Source of the DNA: Diacronema lutheri
Taxonomy: Eukaryota > Haptophyta > Pavlovophyceae > Pavlovales > Pavlovaceae
Assembly: GCA_019448385.1 (NCBI GenBank)
Contig: JAGTXO010000061.1
Location: 124,001-188,000 of the forward strand
Direction: 5' to 3'
Length of the DNA stretch: 64,000 nucleotides
The notes under the pieces: model-generated
What the model was told of the DNA's origin: nothing
Databases searched by the model: none
What the model saw: only the letters and a program-made list of their open reading frames with translations
Made by a program: the position numbers and the translations under genes
Shown: piece after piece, positions 37,935 to 46,788 of the stretch
How positions within the stretch are numbered: position 1 is the stretch's first letter
Layout of the letters: every line of letters begins with the position of its first letter

Positions 37935-40202
37935 TCACCGGCGCGACGGCGTGCGACGCCGCGCGCCGCCCCGTGCTCCGCCGGCGCTGCCGCCAGCCAG
38001 CGCGCGCCGCGGACCGCGCTCGCGTTCGCGCGACTTCCCGCCGGCGCGGCGCAGCGAAGGCCGTTCGGCGCGTCCGGCCGCGCCCGAGCCTCCGGCCGCG
38101 AGCGCGCCTTCGAGCCCTTGCGAGATGAGTCGGCCGACGAGCTCGCGCAACTCGGCGGCGCGCGCGCGCTCGGAGAAGGTGGTCTCGAAGCGGTGCGACA
38201 GCCACAGGTAGGCGTCCAAGATCGCGTGTGCCGTCTCGAGCGTTGAGATCTCCCGATCAGTCGCGGGCACGCGCTTCGTTGCGCGCACGCCGACACGCAC
38301 CGTGCCGCCTGAGCTGTTCGCGGCGGCGTGCGCCTTGGCGTAGCGCACGAAGGAGGCGGCGACGGCGGGCTCGGACGTGTCCACGGGCGCGGCGCAGAAC
38401 CCGAGCCGCTCGTCCACGGAGAGCGGCACGTCGTCAATCAGCCGCGCCGCGCGGTACATGTCGTCGGGCGCGCAGACAAAATAGAGACCGCCGTCCGTGC
38501 GCACCGCGCTGAAGAACTTGCGCAGCAGCACGGAGAAGGGGCCGGGCGCGCACGAGCTCGCGAAGGCCTCGAGCTGCGCGGCGGACGGCAGCAGGCCGCA
38601 CGCCTCGAGCGGCGGCAGCGGCGCGCCGAGGGCAGCGGCGACCATGGCGAGCTCGGCGCTGCCGCCAAAGACGGTCACGATGCCGCCCTGCTCATACGAG
38701 GACGAGTACCGGCCGGCCCTGCCGCCGATCTGCTTGACCTCGGTGGGCAGCAGGTCGCGCACCGTGTCGCCGTCAAACTTGCGCGTTGACGAGAAGACGA
38801 CGCGCCGAATATTCAAATTGAGGCCCATCCCAATCGCATCGGACGCGACGAGGACTGCACCGCCACCGCCGCTCGCGCCGTCGCCGTGCATCGTGCTGTT
38901 GAAGGTGGCGGCCTGCTCCTTGCGCGTCTCGGGCGGGAGCGAGCCGTAGATGACGCAGCAGCGCAGACCGCGCGTCCGCTCGACGAGCGCCTTGAGCCGG
39001 TAGATCTCGCGCCGCGAGAAGGCGATGAGCGCGTCGCCCGCCTCGACGGCGCGCACGCCGCCGAGCGGCCGCCCGACCGCGAGCGGCGAGAGGCGCTCGT
39101 AGCGGAGCACGCGCAGGCTGTCGCCTGTCAGCGCGCACAGCCGTCGGACAAGATCGACGGCCGTGTCGTCGCCGCACACGTGCAGCTCGTCCGCCTGCAG
39201 CCCGAGCAGCGCGCGCGTCCATGCCCACCCCCTCTGCTCGCTGCCGAGCATCTGAATCTCGTCGAGCACCGCGCAGGCGACGTGTGCATTCAGCGGAGCC
39301 ATCTCGATCGTGCAGGCGGCGTGGCGTGCGCCGTCGTGCTCGACGCGCTCCTGCCCGGTGAGCAGATTGCACGCCACGCCCTCCCCGTTCAGCCGGTCGT
39401 GCACCTCCCACGCCAAGAGCCGGAGCGGGCCGCAGTAGATGCCCGAGCGCGCGCTCTTGAGGGCGCCCATCGCTGCGTGCGTCTTGCCCGAGTTGGTCGG
39501 GCCGACGTGCATCACGATGGCGCGCGCCATGCTGCGCGCGGCCGGGTACCACTCGTGCGGCTCGGTCATATCCGTCGAGCGGCCCATCGTCTCCTCCCGC
39601 TCGCCGCTCTGCTCGAGCGCAAACGCGCCGAGCTGCCGGAGCAGATCAGCCGTTGTGCGCTGGTCGAGCCCGCCGGGCGCGCGCGCGGCGGCGGCGGCGG
39701 CGGCGGCGGTGTCGGGCGCGCGGTCGCGCAGCCAGGGCACAAACCCCGACTCGGCGTCCACAATGCTCATCCGCGCGCATGGCCAGCTGCCCAGCTCGGC
39801 CGCGAGCCGCTTGGCGGTCGACTTGCGCGCGAGCATCGCGTCGATCGCGAGCTCGAGCGCGTCGCGCGCGTCGGTGGCGTCAGCGACGGAACCGTCGGCG
39901 CCGTCAGCATCATACACGTCAGACGCGCCATCGCCCGCCCATACCGCACCGCCGAGCGACACGCCCTCGCTGCCGTCCGCGCCGTCGTCCTCGCGCCACT
40001 CGTACTCACTCGCTAGCGCCGCCGGCGGCGGCTGCGGCTGTGGCGGCGGCAGACCGGACCGGCCGCGCGCGCGGGCGGACGTCGTGTCACTCGCGGGGCG
40101 GCCGCCACCGGGCGCGCGCCGCGGCTGCGCGCACAGCCGGCGCATCGCGCGCGCGCTCGCGCTCCACGCCGGCCGGCCGAGGGCGCGCATCATGCTCCGC
40201 AT
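37935..40202 (-). CDS. SUV3/SUPV3L1-like mitochondrial RNA helicase
   Basis: ATP-dependent DExH RNA helicase of the mitochondrial or plastid RNA degradosome family. I chose ATG 40202 because it starts MRSMMRALGRPAWSASARAM, a basic, Ser/Ala-rich presequence. Motif I is VGPTNSGKTHAAM (about residues 233-245). Family blocks follow in order: SGIYCGPLRLLAWEVHDRLN, LLTGQERV, motif II VLDEIQML, LHVCGDD, CCVIYGSLPPETRKEQAATF, LVASDAIGMGLNLNIRRVVF and motif VI QIGGRAGRY. The C-terminal SUV3 segment is recognisable (ILDAYLWLSHRFETTFSERA). It ends in a basic Arg/Gly tail. 755 residues, no intron needed. It is transcribed in the same direction as the upstream DEG9-like gene, with 387 bp between them. Confidence 0.88.
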   Translation of the reverse strand: MRSMMRALGRPAWSASARAMRRLCAQPRRAPGGGRPASDTTSARARGRSGLPPPQPQPPPAALASEYEWREDDGADGSEGVSLGGAVWAGDGASDVYDADGADGSVADATDARDALELAIDAMLARKSTAKRLAAELGSWPCARMSIVDAESGFVPWLRDRAPDTAAAAAAAARAPGGLDQRTTADLLRQLGAFALEQSGEREETMGRSTDMTEPHEWYPAARSMARAIVMHVGPTNSGKTHAAMGALKSARSGIYCGPLRLLAWEVHDRLNGEGVACNLLTGQERVEHDGARHAACTIEMAPLNAHVACAVLDEIQMLGSEQRGWAWTRALLGLQADELHVCGDDTAVDLVRRLCALTGDSLRVLRYERLSPLAVGRPLGGVRAVEAGDALIAFSRREIYRLKALVERTRGLRCCVIYGSLPPETRKEQAATFNSTMHGDGASGGGGAVLVASDAIGMGLNLNIRRVVFSSTRKFDGDTVRDLLPTEVKQIGGRAGRYSSSYEQGGIVTVFGGSAELAMVAAALGAPLPPLEACGLLPSAAQLEAFASSCAPGPFSVLLRKFFSAVRTDGGLYFVCAPDDMYRAARLIDDVPLSVDERLGFCAAPVDTSEPAVAASFVRYAKAHAAANSSGGTVRVGVRATKRVPATDREISTLETAHAILDAYLWLSHRFETTFSERARAAELRELVGRLISQGLEGALAAGGSGAAGRAERPSLRRAGGKSRERERGPRRALAGGSAGGARGGARRRTPSRR

Positions 40203-40560
40203 GGCTGCCGCAATTGTGATGAAAGTCAAGAGTCCATGCTCACCAGTCACCTGATGTGACGGACATGCACCTAGCAGACGACGACGCGCACGACGAGTCG
40301 ATGACGCGCAACGTCGCGCCAATTCACGCAAGGTGTCGACGTCAAGCCTTGCACCGTGCGCAGCCCCGCGCGACGCCGTACGATGGATGCGGCCCAGCTG
40401 CTCCTTGCACGGGTCGGGGCCTCGGGTGACCAGTGCAAGGGTTTTGCAGTAGCTCAAATGGCAAGCTTGCAAAATGGCAATCGCACAGCTGGCAGCGACG
40501 GCGAGCCTTGGGCCACGCAACACGCCGCCTTGGGCCTCGGGCGGCTTCGACGCCGCGGCG

Positions 40561-40607
40561 TTCAGTTGTCGCCACCGAGGTGCGGCGTTCACTTGTCGCC
40601 ACCGAGG
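40561..40607. repeat. 27-bp direct repeat overlapping the DEG9-like stop codon
   Basis: TTCAGTTGTCGCCACCGAGG and TTCACTTGTCGCCACCGAGG follow each other at a 27-bp offset. The protease stop codon (40589-40591) lies at the start of the second copy. The remaining interval back to 40203 shows nothing else that I can support. Confidence 0.8.
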
Positions 40608-42402
40608 TAGGTGCGGAGCGCAGAGAAGGCACCGGGCGCCTGCGCGCCGTCCGAGCGCGGCGAGCGGCCCGGCGGCAGGCCGGCGGGCACGGCAGCGCGC
40701 GGCTGCGCCGGCGGCGCGCTCGGCCGCGGCGGCGGCGTGGGCGGGCGCGCATCGGCGGCAATCGGCTCGGCGCGCGGCGGCTCGGCGGGCGGCGGCGTGG
40801 GCGGCCGCTTGTCCGCCGGCGTGTCAGCCGCGTCGGAGGGCGGCGCGCGGTGCGCCGGCGGCGGCGGGCCGGCCGACGCGGGCTGCTCGCGCCCCGCGGG
40901 CACGAGCTGCACGGGCGCGCCGCCGGCGAGCGCGTACAGGAGCGCCATCGGGTCGGCGAGCATGCGCGACGCGCCGCTTGCGGCCGCACGCGCGCCGGCG
41001 TGTGCGGGTATGCAGTCGTCAGAGCACCAGTTTGGGATCTTGTGTTGCGAGAGGATCTCGAGCTGCGTGAGCTCGCACAAGGAGTGCTCGAGCACGACGG
41101 CCTCGGCGTGCTTCTCCTTGCGCCCGCCGCCGCCAAACTCGATGTGCAAGAAGGGCTCGGTGTTGGCCGCGTAGTGCTGCGCGAGGTGCTTGAGCGAGCG
41201 GATCTGCGTGCCGTTGATCGAGTGGAGCAGCAGCCCGCGGTACGCCTCGTACGACACGTTGATGTCGTGCGCGAGCACGTCCATGAGCAGCACGGCCTCG
41301 TCGACGCCCGCCTTCTCCGAGTCCTTGTCGAAGAGGGACATGAGCGACGAGACGTGCGTGAAGCCGCCGCCCGCGCCGCGCGAGATGATCTGGTCGAGGA
41401 GCGGCTGGCCCGCGCGCAAGAAGACGAGGCCTCCGAGGATCACCCAGCCCGGCGTATAATCGACATCGAGGAGGGAGGGGAGGAGCGATGGCGTCGGTGC
41501 GAGGGGCACATCGAGCGTAATATGCTGCAGGCTGCCGCGACCCGGTGCGACCGCCGCCTTGCCACCGGCCGCGGCCGCGCCGCCGTCCGGCCGGCGGAGG
41601 AGGTCAAGCTTGATGCGCGAGCCGCTCGGCTTGCGCGTGACGAGGAAGACCCAGTCAAGGCGCTCGTGCCCGCGGAAGCGTACGTCTCCCTTCTCCGAGA
41701 TCGCCTCTCCGTCGATCCGCACGAGCACGTCGCCCGGCTGCACGCCCGCGCGCGCGGCGCAGCCACCCGCGAGGACCTCGGTGACGAGGATGCCGTCGCG
41801 CGAGGGCGGCATCGTGCCGCCAAAGCAGAGGCGGCGGAGGGACGGGTTGACCAGGTCCTGCGTCGAGATGCCGAGCATCGGCAGCGGCGGGAAGTGCGCC
41901 GCCTTGGTCCGCTCGTAGCTTTGGATGAAGAGCTTGATCACCGGCACGGGGATGATGAAGGCCATGCCCTGCACGTCGAGCCGGCCGGCAAACGCGACGC
42001 CGACGACGGCTGCGGTCTTGTACGAGAAACAAGGGCCGCCAGAGTTGCCCGGGTTGATCGCCGCGTCGATCTGCACGGCGAGCAGCAGGTTCTCGTCGTT
42101 CCAGCCACGCAGCGACAAGTCCTTCATGTGCACGTTGCTCACGACACCGCGCGTCACCGTGATCGACGTTGCGCCGAGCGGGTAGCCGAGGCAGATCACC
42201 GTGTCGTCGAGCTCGGGCACGTCCTCCTGCAGCCGAACGGCAGGCAGTCCGTCGAAGAAGTCCTCGTTGTCCACCGTCACGATCGCCAGGTCGCACATGA
42301 CGCCCTCGCACAGCACGCGCGCAGGGAAGTTGCCCGGCTGATGGCGCGCGCCGGGGCGGCGCGGGGGCGGCGTGCGCGCCCGGGCGTGAGCGTCGGGAAA
42401 AG

Positions 42403-42433
<31 letters not shown>

Positions 42434-42947
42434 CGAGAGTACTGCATGGAGGTAGGGGAGGCGGTGTAGGGGAGGCTAGGCTAGGCTGGGGCAGAGCGAC
42501 GGGATGGAAGCGCACCTAGTACGCGGCGCTTGCGGGCCGCAAAGCGCGACGCCGAGCGCCGGCCAGGGGACGCGCGCGCGCGCGCACCTGGCCGTGCCGC
42601 TCGACACGGAGCGACGTCGCGTGGCGGATCACGTGCGAGTTGGTGAGGATGCGGCGGTTCCCAATGTAGAAGCCCGTGCCCGTCGAGACCTGCGGCTTCT
42701 TCATCATCCACGGCTTGGAGAGCTCGGGCTCGGTCGAGAAGGTCATGAAGTGGATCAGCGCGTTGAAAGGCACCGTCGCCTCCGACCGGTGCATGTTGGA
42801 CGTCGCGCCCTGCACGCCGTCGCCGTCGTCGTCGTCGCGCGCGTTGGTTGACTCAGCAAAGCGCTGCGCCGCCATCACGGTGCGCGCCGCCGTCTTGAGC
42901 GAGTGCTTAGGGCGTGTGCCCTCGCGGCCCGCCTTGGTGCGGAACAT
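40589..42947 (-). CDS. DEG9/HtrA-type serine protease with PDZ domains
   Basis: ATP-independent serine endopeptidase of the DEG9/DEG10 branch (nuclear or organellar in plants). The model is complement(40589-42337, 42588-42947), 702 residues. The phase-0 intron 42338-42587 joins ERHGQ to PGNFPARVLCEGV, exactly as expected for the family. The catalytic triad is visible: His in RRILTNSHVI, Asp in MCDLAIVTVD, Ser in INPGNSGGP. PDZ1 begins near LPMLGISTQDLVNPSLRRLC, with AGVQPGDVLVRIDGEAI. A second PDZ-like part contains LAHDINVSYEAYRGLLLHSI and ends with the DEG9-typical LEILSQHKIPNWCSDDC. The last 110 residues are Pro/Ala-rich. Start chosen at ATG 42947 (MFRTKAGREG). The intron carries an approximately 28-bp poly-C run on the sense strand. 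Confidence 0.87.
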
Positions 42948-43106
42948 GGTGCTGCGCACTCGATCTCGCGCGCGTCAAGTGGGTGCGAAACCGCCACCTA
43001 CAGTCAGAGACCAACTTTCACTCTGTCAAAATCGTCTGTTGTCGGCACTCGTCTTGTCGCTGGGATCGAGTGGGACGAGACCTCCCGCTCGTTGACGCTG
43101 TGCGCC

Positions 43107-43107
<1 letters not shown>

Positions 43108-43147
<40 letters not shown>

Positions 43148-43162
43148 CCCCCCCCCCCCCCC
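43108..43162. repeat. C homopolymer tract (37 C, T, 17 C)
   Basis: An almost pure C run between the DEG9-like gene and the ABCG fragment. The rest of 42948-43184 is noncoding as far as I can see. Confidence 0.95.
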
Positions 43163-43184
43163 TCCCCCTCCTTCCTCCCCTCTC

Positions 43185-43349
43185 TCATCCAAACCTGTAC
43201 TTGCGGCTCGTCTTGAGCGCGACAAACACGGAGAGGCGCATCACGAGCGCGAAGATGCACGCGATCGCAATGTTGGTCGTGTAGCCGAGCGGGCTGAAGC
43301 TCGGGCTCGGCGCGCCAAAGATCGCCTCGACGAGCACGGCGCTCGCGCT
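43185..43349 (-). pseudogene. C-terminal stub of an ABCG-type transporter, truncated by the right element copy
   Basis: The frame reads SASAVLVEAIFGAPSPSFSP and GYTTNIAIACIFALVMRLSV, ending FVALKTSRKYRFG before the TGA at 43187-43185. A last membrane helix with a basic short tail is the usual end of ABCG/WHITE half-transporters. Upstream coding sequence is missing: at 43349-43354 (TATATA) the sequence becomes the inner end of the right inverted-repeat arm. The remainder of the gene should lie beyond the other end of that element, outside the window. The ABCG call rests on this short segment only. Confidence 0.45.
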
Positions 43350-43354
43350 ATATA

Positions 43355-44066
43355 CGGCGCGGTCCGGGCTGGTCCGGCCAGTGTAAGGCTGAGAGTACGA
43401 CCCGGGTCGTACAATCAAGGGTTAAAAGCCAGCCAATGAGCGCTCGAGGGGTCGGGGCGAGGCTTATGACGAGCCTAGGACCGAGACACCCTCCTGACCG
43501 GCCGATTTGGAGTAGAATTCGGGGTCGAGCGGGCGCGGCGGACGGAGGGCCCGAGCCGGGCCGACGGAGGGTCCGACCCCGGAATGCGGGCGACCGGAAG
43601 GGCTTGGGTGATTTACGCCTAGTAGAATAGAATGGCGGATTCCGGGGGGGCTCGCAACTGGCATCGCGCAAGCTGAGGCCCCCTGACTGACCGGACCGCG
43701 CCGAGTGCGCGTGCACCCCGTGGAGGGCGCGGCCAGTCGGACACTCTTCGCGACTGAGCTCGCCGCGGCATACCGTGCGCTGCGCCGGCGCGCTACTTGC
43801 CGTTGGCCGAGCTGCGGGTGTTGCGCACCGCCGTGTTGCGCAGCCAGCGGCTGGATGCGCCGGTGGCCGGAACCTTGGCGCGCTTTGGCTAAGCGACCTC
43901 GGCCTGCACAGACTCGAACGCGTGCGTAAACTCGAGGCGTTGCAGGTGGCGAGCACGTGAGTTCGCGTAGGAGGTCTTGTACTCGGTGGCCTGACTGTCG
44001 ACCGACGAGAGCTTGGGCGAGTTCGGCGGCACGTTGGCTCACTTGGGCTCGGTGCGCGGCTCTGCC

Positions 44067-44099
<33 letters not shown>

Positions 44100-44337
44100 C
44101 TTCGGACTCGCTGCCCGGCTCTGCCTGTGCGGGCGCGATGCACTCGGACTCGATGCCCGGCTCTGCCTTCGTGGGCGCGGTCGCGGGCACGGGCGCGCCC
44201 TCGACCCCGTCGCGGTTGAAGACATCGAACTCGACGCACACGCCGTGGTCCTTGAAGTCGGTGGCCTCGCTGTCGTTCGCGTAAGCCTCGGGCGAACTCG
44301 CAACGAGCGACGACATCTCGGCGTGGAGCCAGCACAT
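43355..44337 (-). CDS. Unrecognised acidic/Pro-Arg-rich ORF, right copy
   Basis: ATG at 44337 starts MCWLHAEMSSLVASSPEAYA. The acidic middle and the AEPGIESE/AEPGSESE near-repeats match the left copy. After SPSEPTC it has about 200 residues not in frame in the left copy. The frame runs to the element end with no stop of its own inside the arm and terminates at 43348 in flanking DNA. Probably non-functional or a 3'-truncated gene. Upstream coiled-coil traces (ADALSKDLARAHEHAHKLDG) lie in another frame. Confidence 0.35.
43395..43412. repeat. Perfect 18-bp palindrome near the inner end of the right arm
   Basis: GTACGACCCGGGTCGTAC, identical to 25221-25238 and at the mirrored distance from the element end. 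Confidence 0.85.
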
Positions 44338-44518
44338 CTCATGCTGCACCGCGTGTTCAGGTTCTCGAGCGCTCCGTTGAAAGAGTCACTCTCACCGAGG
44401 CGCTCGCTGCACCACACCAGATAGCCATCGAGCTTGTGAGCGTGCTCGTGCGCCCGTGCGAGGTCCTTGGAGAGCGCGTCGGCGCGCGCGCACATGCCGT
44501 CGCATGACTTGGCCGGTG

Positions 44519-44932
44519 TCATGCTGTGCTTCCAAGGCCTGGTGCTCGGCGTTGAGCGTGTCGTGATCCTCGCGAACGAGCTGCAACCAGCTGCAGCAGC
44601 CGCGCGACGCCGCTGTCGCCGACGATGCGCTGGAGCATGTGGCCCATGAGGTGTGCGCGGCACGTGGCGAGCGCCACATTTTTGCGCAGCAGCGCGAGGA
44701 TCCGGGCGCCGCGGACGAGCCGGCCCATGCACTTGAGCGCGTAGATTCGGCCGCACATGCACGCGCCGACGACCGAGTCGGCGGGCCCGCCGTCGAGCCA
44801 AAAGTTGGCCTCGGCCGCATCGCGGCGGCGGGCGACGCGCTGAAGGATGCGCACGCGGTAGTGCCGGTCGACGAGCAGCTCGTCGCCGAAGATCTCGTCG
44901 GGCAGCAGCTCGGAGACGTTCTGGGGGTACAT
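44519..44932 (-). CDS. Small helical ORF, more complete right copy
   Basis: ATG at 44932 gives 137 residues. It starts MYPQNVSELLPDEIFGDELL and contains VDRHYRVRILQRVARRRDAA, FWLDGGPADSVVGACMCGRI and HMLQRIVGDSGVARLLQLVA. It is predicted to be mostly helical and basic. In the left arm the same frame is interrupted by a replaced segment and a stop, so this is the better copy. I do not recognise the family. It is followed in other frames by coiled-coil sequence that may belong to the same gene. Confidence 0.4.
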   Translation of the reverse strand: MYPQNVSELLPDEIFGDELLVDRHYRVRILQRVARRRDAAEANFWLDGGPADSVVGACMCGRIYALKCMGRLVRGARILALLRKNVALATCRAHLMGHMLQRIVGDSGVARLLQLVAARSRGSRHAQRRAPGLGSTA

Positions 44933-45364
44933 GCTGTGCGAGCGTGCACGCGACGAGATCTCGTCGGGCGTGCCGTCCGTTCGTTCAGAGCAGAGCGCGT
45001 CGGACCGGCAGACAGACGATGCAGCGCGCGAAGGCACCTGCGGCGCGCGGCGTGGCCTCGCGTGCCGTCACGAAGCCGCCTGCGCGCACTGCGGAGGCGG
45101 CGAGCGCGACGAGGGCGGGCGCGGACGAGGTGCTGAGCGGCGTCACGTACGCGCCCTCGCTCGCCGAGCTCGACGCCGCGGCGCTGACGATGCGCGCGGC
45201 GTACCACACCGACCGCCCCTGAGACGATGCGCGGCGCCCGCGGAGGACTGGTCCGTTGGCGCGCAAACCGTGGGCGAAAGGGCGCGAAGCCAACGGCCGT
45301 CCGCGCACGTTCAAACGCGCGCATACGGGTGGCATCCTCCCACCTTCGGCGCCGCTTTCTAAAA

Positions 45365-45648
45365 GGGTGTAGGGTGTAGGGTGTAGGATGCAAAACAAGC
45401 CCTCCCCACATTTGGGCCCGACGTCATTCCTTCTTCGAAGCCGTGACGTTACTCACATACGAGTACCTTTACTTAGTGTAGGATGTATCTATTCTCTAAG
45501 TATTTGCATAGTGTAGGGTGTAGGATAAGTACGGTTACGAAAGTCCTACAGGGAGTGAAGGAATGACGCTGTGACGAAAGAAGGAATGACGTCGGGCCCA
45601 GATGTGGGGAGGGCTTGTTTTGCATCCTACACCCTACACCCTACACCC
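45365..45648. mobile_element. Foldback element, intact copy 1 (284 bp)
   Basis: Starts GGGTGTAGGGTGTAGGGTGT and ends in the inverse. TIRs extend about 70 bp inward through GGATGCAAAACAAGCCCTCC to about AATGACGTCGGGCCC. No coding capacity. Confidence 0.85.
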
Positions 45649-45915
45649 TTTTGAAAAGCGGCGGCGCCTCAGAGCATGGCGGCTCGACAGCATGGCGCCT
45701 ATACAGCATGGCGTCGTCCAGCGTCACGCCGCGTCGTGGTCCTGCCGCTCCTCCGTGGCGCACGGATGGCGCTCCTCCGTGACGCAGCCGAACGACGTCG
45801 CGGCGTCACGGCCCGGGCGCAGTCGCCATCCTGGACGCCACGCTGGACGACGCCATGCTGTCGAGGCGCCATGCTGTCGAGCCGCCATGCTCTGAGGCGC
45901 CGCCGCTTTTCAAAA

Positions 45916-46199
45916 GGGTGTAGGGTGTAGGGTGTAGGATGCAAAACAAGCCCTCCCCACATCTGGGCCCGACGTCATTCCTTCTTTCGTCACAGCGTCA
46001 TTCCTTCACTCCCTGTAGGACTTTCGTAACCGTACTTATCCTACACCCTACACTATGCAAATACTTAGAGAATAGATACATCCTACACTAAGTAAAGGTA
46101 CTCGTATGTGAGTAACGTCACGGCTTCGAAGAAGGAATGACGTCGGGCCCAAATGTGGGGAGGGCTTGTTTTGCATCCTACACCCTACACCCTACACCC
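45916..46199. mobile_element. Foldback element, intact copy 2 (284 bp)
   Basis: Same ends and length as copy 1, in inverted orientation. Its flank next to the small membrane-protein gene corresponds to the single left-arm copy. Confidence 0.85.
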
Positions 46200-46313
46200 T
46201 TTTAGAAAGCGGCGGCGCCTCAGAGCATGGCGCCCGCCCGCTCGAGCCGGACCTCCGCGCAGCCGGACTCGCCCCGCCCCGGGCTGCTCTGGCTGGGCGA
46301 CGTCGTGCGCGCC

Positions 46314-46577
46314 TCAGAACGCCGCGCTCGCCACGCGCACGTAGCCCTCGTCCGGGTCCGGCTCGGGCGCCGCGTCGCGCACCGAGCGCGACGCGGCCTC
46401 GACGCCCGGCGTTTCGGCACGCGAGGCGACGGATGCCTCGTCCGGCCGGCCCCACGGCAGCTGCAGCTCGAGCTGGCGCTGGATGATGCGCGGCGTCGCC
46501 ACGCGCCCGTGCTGCACCTCGCGACGTCGCGCGCGCACGTAGAGCACGATCGCCACCGAGCCGCTGAGGCCCATCAT
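46314..46577 (-). CDS. Small single-pass membrane protein, right copy
   Basis: ATG at 46577 gives the same 87-residue protein as the left arm (MMGLSGSVAIVLYVRARRRE to DEGYVRVASAAF). By eye the coding part is unchanged at protein level, while the sequence just upstream differs (TISVLLGAMM against TVSVLLGAMM). It is divergent from the helicase at 46789. Confidence 0.45.
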   Translation of the reverse strand: MMGLSGSVAIVLYVRARRREVQHGRVATPRIIQRQLELQLPWGRPDEASVASRAETPGVEAASRSVRDAAPEPDPDEGYVRVASAAF

Positions 46578-46788
46578 CGCGCCGAGCAGCACCGAGATTG
46601 TGGTCTCATTGTCTGCTTGGGCGCGAACGGAAAACGCGCGAAGGGTGGCGACGAAGATCGTTGGGTTGGGTTGGGCCACCGGCTCCCGAGGATTGCTTGT
46701 GGCGCTCGACTGACCGTTGGCCCAGCTTTTTTTTTTCTCGAACCTACTGTGGAGCCGCCTGCAGCGTGATCTCCCGCGCACAACGACC

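Larger units (their letters stand above)
45362..46204. repeat. 843-bp near-perfect palindrome (two inverted foldback elements)
   Basis: 45362-45722 and 45845-46204 are inverted copies. Each holds a 284-bp foldback element plus flanking sequence with repeated AGCATGGCG units (CTCGACAGCATGGCG). About 120 bp of unique sequence form the centre. The left arm has only one such unit. Confidence 0.85.

Noticed and set aside
45365-46203. True telomere or telomere fusion point
   Set aside because: Only three TGTAGGG units per site, always as ends of a 284-bp foldback element with defined TIRs.
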